NCBI GenBank assembly: GCA_016271365.2
Contig: CM057451.1
Location: 371,587,501-371,651,500, forward strand
Direction of reading: 5' to 3'
Length of the DNA stretch: 64,000 nt
Source of the DNA: Neoceratodus forsteri
Taxonomy: Eukaryota > Chordata > Ceratodontiformes > Ceratodontidae
Part shown: piece after piece, positions 32,345-40,540 of the stretch
Layout: each line of letters starts with the position of its first letter
How positions within the stretch are numbered: the first letter of the stretch is position 1
Notes under the pieces: generated by a model
Told to the model about the DNA's origin: nothing
What the model saw: the letters and a program-made list of their open reading frames with translations, nothing else
Database searches by the model: none
Made by a program: the position numbers and the translations under genes

Positions 32345-32890
32345 ATCCCTCAGCCTGTCAGTTCTTTTCTTTTTCAGTTAAATTCTTTCCTTGGCTTCTA
32401 TTATTTTAATCTGTCACCTTTTACTACATACTGTTTTGGCAGGGACTCGGGGAGTTGAAAGAAAGTTATACCCATCCTACACACTCAAATGCCTGTCGGT
32501 TCTTTTCTTTCTTTCTAGTTAAATTCTTAATGGCTTCTGAATGATTAGTAGACTGTCACAGTATTTTTTTTATTTTACTATATAATATTCTACTATTTTA
32601 TTTTGGCAGGGAGAAAGTTACACCCTACAGCCTGTCAGTTCTTTTATTTTAAATCTTTCTAGTTAAATTATTTTCTTAGCTTCTGATTCCTATCTGGCTT
32701 CTATTATATGATTTAGTCTGTCAGTTTTTTATTTTACTAATGTTCTACTATTTTATTGACAGCCTGTGAGGAGAAAGTTACACCCTACAGTATAGCCTCT
32801 CAGTTCTTAGTTTATTTTAATTATTTCTTTTCTTGGCAATATCTGATTCCTATCCTATCAATCTGATTAATAATATGATTTACTCTCACT
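32345..32890. repeat. Imperfect tandem repeats of about 130-150 bp inside hAT
   Basis: At least three, perhaps four, units repeat the order 'cctgtcagttctttt', 'agttaaattctt', '(g)cttctga', 'ctgtca', 'ttttactac/ta', 'attttggcagg' and 'gagaaagttacaccctaca'. Starts are near 32349, 32485, 32632 and 32795. The units are divergent. The function, if any, is unknown. Confidence 0.7.
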
Positions 32891-34036
32891 AGTCCAACAC
32901 TACACTATACTCCACTCCTGTTAGTATTTACTGTGTGGTACTACTGGAGAGAAGATGACTTTTAATTTGGAAGGAAAGGATGGAGTTAACGTGAATTGAA
33001 TGATTTAACAGGCTTGATTTCTGATTCTAAACAAAGTACTGCTGCCTGTCTGCTCTGCCTGTTCCAGTAGTTCACTGTCCACTGCTCCCTACTACCCTCC
33101 CTTCCGCAGATCTCTCAGGCAACAACTGCTGGTCTGCCCAGCCTCCTGGATGCCTCTCAGGCCTCCTCACTTAATGCACGTCATCCGCATGGCCACACTG
33201 CACAGTCAGATCAGAGGGGAGAACTGGAGGAAGAACTTGGTGCTGCCAGTGCTTAAATGTTTCTTTAACTTTGGCAGCACTGTCTGGAGACACAGACAAC
33301 TTGTCTCTCTATCCCCACCCTACAAGACCAACAACCCCAATCGATAAACCAAACACAGACACACACACACGTTCTCTCAAAGAAAGTCTGCGACTGCCCG
33401 ACTGACTGATCTGATGCATAAGGCTGTGAGCAAGCACGTCATCTCCTCCCCTTCCATGTCTCCAAGTTTGCCTAGCAGCCTATCCAACCAATAATGTGCC
33501 AACAATTGTATCCACTGTGGCTGCAGGATGGCCAATGGGGTACACTTACCCATAAGCCTGGTTGCTGATTTGGTGTGGCACCTGCCACTCAAGATTCAAT
33601 CCACCCAGTGCCTTTGAGTCTGTTCTCTTCCTCATGGCCGCGCAGCTACTCGCTCGCTTCCCCACCTGGTACTTATTGTGAGCATTCTCGCACTAGTTGC
33701 TATGTTAACTTATACATGACCAAGCCTAGTAGCCCAATCACATGTTCGCTGCTCTGCTGGGTCACATGACAAGTCTGGAATGGAGCAGCAGTACGGTCAG
33801 CAAGCAAGAGGGAACGAGCACTCTACTGGAGGAAGCAAGTACTGCAGTGACAGTGAGTGCATTGCATCAATTATTTTTTTTTTAGCTGCAGTGCCAGTCT
33901 TCTCTCTCTCACTCTGGATAATTTGCAGGGGGCTGGCTGGGAGTCTATTAAAAAATCTCTGGACTGGTCTGAAAATTTACAGGGGGTCAAAACAATTATG
34001 GAGGGCACCCCCTGTAGCTACGGACCTGGACTGGAG

Positions 34037-34260
34037 GCTGGAGGTGCAAGAGGCCTTTTAAAAACTGTTTGAATATGGTGTGGGAAAAAATAGACTTTTT
34101 CTTCCCCACCAACAGATAGGCAGACAGGTGTAGCCTGAGAGGAGGGTTTCAAGTCTGAGACCTGCAGATGTACCCGGTAATCAGGCAACTGAGAGTCTGA
34201 AACTGTAAGAGGACTGACCTTTTTGCTCTTGCACCATAGGGAGGCAATTTTCTGGGTCAT
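34037..34260 (-). pseudogene. DIRS E tyrosine recombinase, N-terminal part
   Basis: The open frame 34260-34018 reads 'SKKVSPLTVSDSQLPDYRVHLQVSDLKPSSQ' and ends 'VFKRPLAPPASS', the core-binding region of a DIRS recombinase, corresponding to 'YLLSLLDSDLGYSSFKVHL' of A. The catalytic part is on the far side of the hAT element at 27795-28403. Confidence 0.65.
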
Positions 34261-34275
34261 AACTTCCTCTGAGTA

Positions 34276-35712
34276 CTAAGAGGATGGAAACTCTAACCCC
34301 TCAAGAACCAGGCCTTGATGTGAAGAGAGTGTATGTCTGAATAATGAACTCCTGTCTGGGGAAGGGTCAGCAGAGAGTGTGTTGGTGGCAGGTGAATGGG
34401 CCTGCTGCAGGACAATGAGAGAATGAGAGGGTGACAGGCTTGCCTGGGCCAATCCAGAGCCATCAGAATCATTGATGCAGGCTGTTGCCAGGACTGGGGA
34501 CCTACAGCAGCACTGATGAAGCTGGAAATTGAAGGGAGATGCGAACAGATCCACTTCTGGAGTGCCCCACCCCCTAAACACTGTGGCTAGTACTTGCTTG
34601 TTCAGAGTCATTCGCTCTGATCTCGACTGATGCGACTTAGAGCATCTGCTAGGATATTGTGCTTGCCTGGGAGGTGAACAGCTAAAAGGCTGACTCCCAA
34701 GCAGAAGGTGAGAGACCAGATTTTCAGAGCCCCTGAACAGAGTATTTCTTGATCTGGTACAACCACTTGGTTGTGTAAAACATTGCAGTGGTGTATCTGT
34801 TTGAATTTGTACAGTTTGCCTCTTTATGACAGAAGCATATGCTTTGAGGCTGGAAAAATTGCTCCGAGTTCCAAAAGGTTTATATGTAACTGTGACTCTT
34901 GGAGAGTCCAGGTGCCATGCACCAAGACACTGTCCAGATGAGCTCCACCGCCTAGGAGAGGAGTCTGTGGTGATCGCCTCTGTGGGAAGCAGAGCTTGGA
35001 AGGGGATCCCTACTGCCAAATTTGCAGGATTCTTCCACCCAAACAGAGACTGAAGGAACTGCTCTGCCGCTGGTATCAAGTTTGAAGAATTGCTGCTTCT
35101 TTGAGACCAGCGAGCTCTAAAATAGGCTTGCAAGATTCACATCCTGTGTCTGACTACTGGAACCACTGCAGGCATTGAAGCCATGTGTCCCAATAGCCTG
35201 ACGGAATGTCTGACTGGTTGTGGCTGTCCCTGGATGAGAGAATCTGCCACTGAGGGAAAGTTTGGATTCTCATCTGTGGAAGAACGGCACATCCTTTCTG
35301 GGTGTCCAGCTGAGCTCCTATGAAGGTGAGTAGCTGGGTGGGTTCCAGGTGAGACTTTATTTAGATTTACCAGGGAACCCAGAGACTCCAGAAAGAGCCC
35401 TGTAAGGGAAAGGGACTTTGGCACTATGTGCCAATCGTCAAAATTAGGGTAGACAGAGATGCCCAGCTTTCTAAGGTGTGCTGCTACCACTGCCAGGCAC
35501 TTTGTAAAGATTCTTGGCACTGAGAATAGGCCGACGGTCTGCAGCGCCCAAAGGGAGTTTAAACCTGAGAAAACCTGAGAAACTTCCTGTGAGACCTCCT
35601 TCTGTGTATATGGAAAAAAAAGGAGTCCTGTAGGTCTAGAGAAGCTAGCCAATCTCCCTGCTATAAGGACTGTATGACTAGAAACAGAGTGACCACCATG
35701 AATTTGGGTTTA
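34276..35712 (-). pseudogene. DIRS E pol: RT, RNase H, methyltransferase-like remnants
   Basis: The RT fragment 35652-35137 shows 'VPRIFTKCLAVVAAHLRKLG' and 'ISVYPNFDDWHIVPKS', in which YLDD has become NFDD, then 'LGSLVNLNKVSPG'. RNase H and the methyltransferase-like part are in 35133-34276 with 'ITTDSSPRRW' and 'VQIQTDTPLQCFTQP' (both degraded), and 'GWGTPEVDLFASPFNFQLHQ', the clearest DIRS landmark. The N-terminal RT motifs expected above 35712 are missing, replaced by an unrelated 335-base segment. Many frame changes. Confidence 0.75.
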
Positions 35713-36047
35713 ACGTGGGGGCGCTGTTGAGCACACCCACGACGAGACTTACTCAGTGAGAGCTCCTCAAAGATCTCACTAAAAGAAGAAAACCTGAAAA
35801 TCCAGCTGATCTTTCTTCAAAAATGAGTTTAATAGACAGCTGAATTCAACTATACCTTTTTTGAGTGGTGGGACAGACTAACAAAGCCTTAGCAAGTACT
35901 TCTAAGAATCCACCTGTTCAAACCGTGCCAGTGGAGGCCTCGGGGCCTACCTCTCTGGATTCTGAACCACCATGGCGGGCATTGCAAAAATCCATGCAGG
36001 CAATAGATTCAAAATTAGAATCGACTGCGAAGCTGCTGGCTGGGTAG
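35713..36047 (+). mobile_element. Probable LINE 5' fragment (L1-like ORF1 start)
   Basis: This segment interrupts DIRS E between RT and gag. It begins 'gggtttaacgtgggggcgctgttgag' and contains a plus-strand open frame of 60 codons (35865-36047) ending 'PWRALQKSMQAIDSKLESTAKLLAG', which resembles the start of an L1-type ORF1 before its coiled coil. It stops abruptly at 36047. Only a 5' piece is present, which is unusual for a LINE insertion, so deletion of the 3' part or a different element type are alternatives. Confidence 0.35.
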
Positions 36048-37907
36048 AGGTAGCCCTACTTTGGCCCCTCTTCTGCCCCTCCAAAGCACCCCTGTACTGA
36101 CGGAAGTCAGACTGGGAGTAGGGAATGTCAGGCCTAGGAAAATAACCTCTGCCCCTACTGCCCCCAGGTGGGATTTCTGAGGGGCAGAAGGCGTAGGTTT
36201 AGCCAAGAGGCCTTATTGCAGTCAGTTGTTCTGGAATCAAATAAAATGATTTGATCACAGGGAAAGTCCATAGCCTTAGACTGGGTGTCTGGGTTGAGAC
36301 TGGTAGTTCTAAGCCAGGCAAAGTGCCAGAGAGAGATGGCATGGGCTATGGCTCTTGAGGTGGCATCTTTGTTGTCCTCTGCCATGTGAAATTGGTACTA
36401 CATAGCTTCCAGGGCAGTTTTTGCCATATCCACCAGCTCCTGTACCATTGTATCCAATCCCTTGTGGTAATGGTCAGGACAGAAATCCACAGTGCTTTCT
36501 GATAGTTGGCCGTGAAAGCCATGTAGGAGGAAAGTTTGACAAGCAGCTGTGATGTACATTTTCTTTGCTATGAAAACTATTTTTCTGGAGTCCTTGTCCG
36601 GGGGTAGGGAGGACAAGGAGACCTCAGCTTTCTCACAGGCTGCCTGCTGTACAATACTCTCATGGCTGGGGTGCTCAGACAGGCACTCAGCATTGTTTTT
36701 AGACAATTGATATATTTATTTTATTATGTGTGTATATATATATATATTTTTTTTTTTTTCAGCCTGCTTGTCAACCCCTGCCACAGAAGTGGGGATTTGA
36801 AGCAGTTTCATAGTATTTTTACTTTTTCATCATCATAATTAGGCACGGCCTGTCTTTTAGGAGGTGGGAAACCTTTCATCTCCCTATAATCTTTATCCTT
36901 GTTCTCATCCTGGATGGGCTCCTGAGTAGGGAGGTCCAGGGTGTCTAGCATGTTTTGGATAACGTGAGTATAGAGGAGGGATCCTCCTGGTTAGTACAGA
37001 AAGCTCTAAAAAAAGGGCCAGTGGACATATCAGGTTCTAGGCCCTCCAAATTCATGTCGGGGCATCATAAAATTATTCATCATCATCCATATCACCCTCA
37101 CAGTCTCCGGAAGAGAGAACTGTGGAAGAGTGCACACTAGCCCCAGTAAACATAGACCCCACTGAAGGATGTGCCATGCTTTTGCCAAGTCTTGCACAGT
37201 TGGGAGCCCTGCGCAGACTGTGGCTGTATATGCTTTGTTTTTCTTTATGTCTTAAGCTACCTGTTGTCTCACTATTGGCTTTCCCAGGAGGAACAGGAGC
37301 GTCTTTGCCTTTATAGACTAACTTTTTAGCCACTTCACCAGCAGCCTGGTAATGGTTCCTTATTTAGACACTTCATCAGTGCCCTTATTTGCCACCCGTT
37401 GTCTCACTAATAGAATAGGTTTCCCAGGAGCAACAGGAGCACTCATTATGCTTCCTTTTTGGACATTTCATCAGCACTCTTACTTTTTATTTATTTTTTT
37501 TTAATTTGTGAGGAACTTCATCAGCTCCTTTGGAAGCTTTATTTATTTGGCTGGGACTTGGAAGATTCATCAGCACCCCTGCTTGAATTTTTATTAAATT
37601 TAGATGGCCCCTCATTAGCAGCCTTCGATTTTTCCTCAGCCATATATATTTTATTTAGGTCTCTTTGCTCGGTTTCTGACCAGATTTGTGCAAAGACAAC
37701 CAGCTGATCTGGACCAAAAACAACTGAGGTACAGGTTGCTGAAAATGCTGTTAAGCCAGTCCTGTGACAGCTGACTTTTTTTTTTTTTTTAATCCCATAG
37801 GTCCAGCTTTCTGTTTGGTTCTGGGAATCTCTGACAAGCCAATCCACAGAGAACCCAGCAATGACTGTCAAAGTTTGAAAATCAGTTACCTCGCGGTAGG
37901 GACCCAC
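36048..37907 (-). pseudogene. DIRS E gag
   Basis: Read downward from 37907, the likely start is 'MAEEKSKAANEGPSKFNKN' (near 37645), lysine- and serine-rich. Later segments include a stretch of acidic residues (37100-37070) and, at 36706-36398, 'SHESIVQQAACEKAEVSLSSLPPDKDSRKIVFIAKKMYITAACQTFLLHGFHGQLSE'. This corresponds to the gag block 'PPDQESKQLDALGRRMYAAATCSIRSLNYL' of D. The tail (36385-36048) is followed by a Pro/Gly-rich end. There is no zinc cluster that I can read. Stops and shifts throughout. Confidence 0.65.
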
Positions 37908-37977
37908 GAATTCGGAGGTGAAAAATGCAAAAATGTGACAGTTCCTTCACGAAATGCATCAAAAAAGTGAAGAACTG

Positions 37978-38068
37978 CTCGAAAATAAGCATTTGCGGTA
38001 AAAAAGAATATAAAATAAGCAAATGCGGTAAAAATATCTTTAAATAAAAGCAGTTGCGGTTAAAAATA
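37978..38068. repeat. Three short imperfect repeats around 'ttgcggtaaaa'
   Basis: 'aagcatttgcggtaaaa', 'aagcaaatgcggtaaaa' and 'aaagcagttgcggttaaaa' occur about 30 bases apart in the DIRS E leader between gag and the terminal repeat. They may be remnants of a promoter or simply chance repetition. Confidence 0.5.
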
Positions 38069-38229
38069 ATGCAGACGCGCGAAAAAGAAACAACCACTGA
38101 AAAAATAGTAAAATGTTACTCAGCACACTAAAAATTTAAGTTTGAGGAAAACTTTACCAAGATAAGCGAACAAGAGGCTGTCAGCAAGGAAAGTTGAGAC
38201 ACATCTGGGGCAATGCTGCTCAGTCAGCG

Positions 38230-38411
38230 GAGAAAAAATTCTTAAGACCTTCAGGCTGCTCTCACTCAGCACACTTCCCTCCTGTTTTTTGATTAGCTGA
38301 TGCCCAAGCTCATTATGCTAATTATCTTAAAGGCACACCTCCGCGCAGTTGCACCTAGCCAGCTAACTGCTACAGTTACTGATGCTAAAGGACTCCTGGA
38401 GTGAGAAGAAG
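38230..38411. repeat. DIRS E terminal inverted repeat, gag-side end
   Basis: Reverse complement of 27183-27376 with few differences. It ends 'actcctggagtgagaagaa'. The outer 20 bases differ from the other repeat but are matched in the internal complementary region at 27608-27630. Confidence 0.87.
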
Positions 38412-39990
38412 GGCTTACCCACTGGCGCATGGTATAGGCGGTCAGCCTTCCTGGGCAAGGCTGGGGTGGAAGAAGGGTGGTTCCATGCCACCTTGGTGAT
38501 GTCTTCATAAGACTCAATTAAAGGAGGTACCACCAAGGGAAGGATCTCCTTTTTCCATAGGTATATTGGCTAGGTGATGGTGCTCAGGGTCCAGCTTCTC
38601 CATTTCCCATCCCACGAGGGACTGGATATGACACTTAACGTCAAGAAAAGTAGGGTCATCAGAAGGAGATTTAGGGGGCTTCCCTAGCCTGGTCTTGTCC
38701 CTTGGAGGAGTCCCTGGAGCCCTCAGAGGACTCTAAAGAAGAAGAGATGTCATCATCCCCTGATGGATCACTGCTAGGGACCGGCGTATGAGGGCGACAG
38801 TTGTCCACACACTGGCTGGAGCCAACGCCGGTGCACCCTCCAGAAGACCCTGTGGTACGGGGGGGGGTGCTAAGTTCTGCCTGGTCTGGGTCCTGAGGTG
38901 GGGGATCCTGGGAGGACAAAGGGAAGAAGGCCTCCAAGGTGTGTCCTTATTCTGCATGAAGGCCCGCCAAGCAATGGACAAATCGTTATAATCCACTGGT
39001 GGGGGTGGATTATTGACCAGAGGATACGGGTATTGTGGAGGAGGGTACAGATATGACGGCGGGGGAGCCGGGCATAGGGTACTCCAGCATTGGTCCACCC
39101 AGCACTTGCTGTGGATCTCGAGGAGGACCAGCAGACATCGGCTGTGATGCCGACTGAGGCTGAAGTGACAACGGTTGTGGAGTAGTCGGTTAACACATCA
39201 GCGGGGCCTGTGATGGCCTAAGTGGGAGAGGCTGGTGACGGTCCAGGGAAGTAGCTGACGTTGGCCACAATGGCAAGGGTGGTGCCTGTGGGGAGGAGGA
39301 ACCTTGATACAAGGGCAGATGTGACGTTTGCATAGAAGAGGAAGTGAGCACTTGCTTTAGGCGATAACTGGAAGGACTAGTGCTGGTCCCAGAGTTGGGA
39401 ACCGATGAAGGCAATGCCTTGGCTGGGGGGAAGGCGATGATCCAACGCCAGAGGCACAAACCCCAGCTAAGCTGCCTGGCTGAGAGCTCACGGGTGCTAA
39501 GGGCCTGAGCGTAAGAGGCAGAAAGGCAGAGGACAAGGTCCACTGCTCAGAAGAACCGCTGACTGAAAAAGAGATAGGGGTGGGAGGGAAGAGGTAAGGG
39601 CTCTCTGGGCAGGAGGGGCACCCCCCCCCAAGGGAGGAAGACCCACAGGCGGTGACTGGCCTGTGCAGTGACTGTGAGTCTGACTGAGGACAGTCCCAGT
39701 GCTTCCCGCTCAATTTCTTGTCCTTTTGGGGGGGAAGAATAATAATAATAAGAAAGAAGAATGGCAGTGTTAGCAGGCCTCGGTGTCGGGGTCTGGGCCT
39801 AAGCAAAGCAGGCAGGAAGACTGACCGTCCTAAGCAGGAATCTGCTTGTCACAGACACATTTCATCGGCCGGTCGTAAGATGAGGCTGAAGAAGAAAACA
39901 AACTTAGGAGGAAACACACAGAAAATTCAGTGTTTTAATCCTAAAAAGAAGAAAAATAAAAGCATGGGTTAAATGTGAGAAAATGGCATC
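38412..39990 (-). pseudogene. DIRS A gag, upstream part
   Basis: From 39859 to 39764 a cysteine cluster reads 'KCVCDKQIPA', stop, 'DGQSSCLLCLGPDPDTEAC', stop, 'HC', the same design as in B gag (C-x-C, C-x2-C-L-G, C-x2-C). A long proline- and serine-rich region follows (39540-38900). An acidic/serine stretch (about 38760-38690) precedes a block equivalent to 'DITKVAWNHPSSTPALPRKADRLYH' (about 38520-38430), matching D 'DVTKAAWKRPRSTPAVPKKADRLYK'. It is interrupted at 38411 by DIRS E; the rest is at 26465-27177. Confidence 0.78.
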
Positions 39991-40018
39991 CGAGAAGGTC
40001 TGACGTGCACGGGTAGAT

Positions 40019-40196
40019 GGTGGGAAAGAACTGAGGTAGGTGTGGGGCCCGCCCCCTTTAAAAGGATAGGTGGACATCAGCGTGCTGATGTTGGCGGGAG
40101 TGGTCCCCCGTGATAGACTGCTAGCTAGAAGTTTTCCATGTGTTCCTGGTGGCTTCAGTCCTACCGGCGTTGCCTGTTGCCCCCTCAAAGTAAGAT
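40019..40196. repeat. DIRS A terminal inverted repeat, gag-side end
   Basis: Its reverse complement matches 10478-10652, including 'agcacgctgatgtcc' and 'tatccttttaaaggg'. The last bases, 'cctcaaagtaagat', are the family-1 gag-side terminus, also seen in B. This pairing with a repeat 29 kb away defines the outer borders of the nest. Confidence 0.87.
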
Positions 40197-40540
40197 CAAC
40201 CAGGCCTACACCAGGACTCTAGTTTAACTTTTGGGTACCCAGAGTCTGTATGTGTATTATACTTACTTTTGGGTACCCAGAGTCTGTACGTGTATTATAC
40301 TTGAATCTATAGTTCTATTACTGGTACCAGTTAAAGAGTATATCGCACCCTATGTAAATTAATAGATCTGTTTGTGCAACTTGCTTTGCTTGGTGTGCCT
40401 GGCTGATGCTGTACTGATATATGGGGGGGGGGAGAGGAGTATTTATTGGTGATTTGTAAATCCCTCCCACCCCCCCCCTCTCCACCCAGGGTGATACTAA
40501 TTTTATAGTGACTGTAGCGATCTTGTGACTCTCTGGAACC
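40197..40540. other. Unassigned flank with a 38-bp direct duplication
   Basis: The original right flank of DIRS A. It has no coding signal. Two consecutive 38-bp copies (40227-40264 and 40265-40302) start 'acttttgggtacccagag' and differ by a single base. A homopurine G-run (about 40423-40432) and a C-run (about 40469-40478) follow. Confidence 0.6.

Larger units (their letters stand above)
28412..34028 (-). mobile_element. hAT DNA transposon nested in DIRS E
   Basis: The ends are short imperfect inverted repeats, 'caggcacgtagctagg' at the left and 'cctgtagctacggacctg' at the right, with the CAG-GTAGCTA pattern common in hAT elements. The flanking 8 bases are AACTGGAG (28404-28411) and GACTGGAG (34029-34036), a hAT-type 8-bp target duplication with one change. 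DIRS E recombinase reads on either side. The transposase occupies 28890-31084 on the minus strand. About 2.9 kb upstream of it is noncoding and repeat-rich. Confidence 0.87.
31085..34028. other. Noncoding 5' region of the hAT element
   Basis: About 2.9 kb upstream of the transposase start shows no protein signature. It contains two sets of tandem duplications (listed separately), CT-rich runs (near 32010-32030), a (CA)n run near 33359-33370 and the right terminal inverted repeat. It could hold the transposase promoter. The length is large for a hAT, so a further undetected insertion is possible. Confidence 0.5.
27178..38411 (-). mobile_element. DIRS element E, nested in A's gag
   Basis: A third DIRS family, minus strand. 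Its ends form inverted repeats (27183-27376 and 38230-38411). Its own sequence is about 5.6 kb after removing the hAT element and its 8-bp duplication. Comparing the flanks with B and D gag shows that A gag is restored without gain or loss when E is removed ('aaaaaa | ggcttaccc'). E is the most degraded DIRS in the window. The borders are uncertain by 2-5 bases because of the adenine run at the left junction. Confidence 0.87.
10433..40196 (-). mobile_element. DIRS element A, outer shell of the nested composite
   Basis: A DIRS retroelement coding on the minus strand. It starts at 'gtacagttacgtaag' and ends at 'aaagtaagat'. The ends carry matching inverted repeats (10433-10652 and 40019-40196). 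Its own segments are 10433-11242, 23846-27177 and 38412-40196, about 5.9 kb in total. The two gaps are filled by DIRS B and DIRS E. Support for one element: the recombinase gene continues from 23846 into 11242 and the gag gene from 38412 into 27177 with no missing sequence, while the two end repeats match each other better than they match those of B. Confidence 0.88.

Noticed and set aside
31795..32458. Host exons in the open frames within the hAT 5' region
   Set aside because: The frames are short and hydrophobic from CT-rich sequence, without splice context or known domains.
38409..40196. A separate, independent DIRS at 38.4-40.2 kb
   Set aside because: It contains only the gag N-terminal half and one terminal repeat; the gag reading continues at 27177 and the repeat pairs with 10433-10652, so it is the end of DIRS A.
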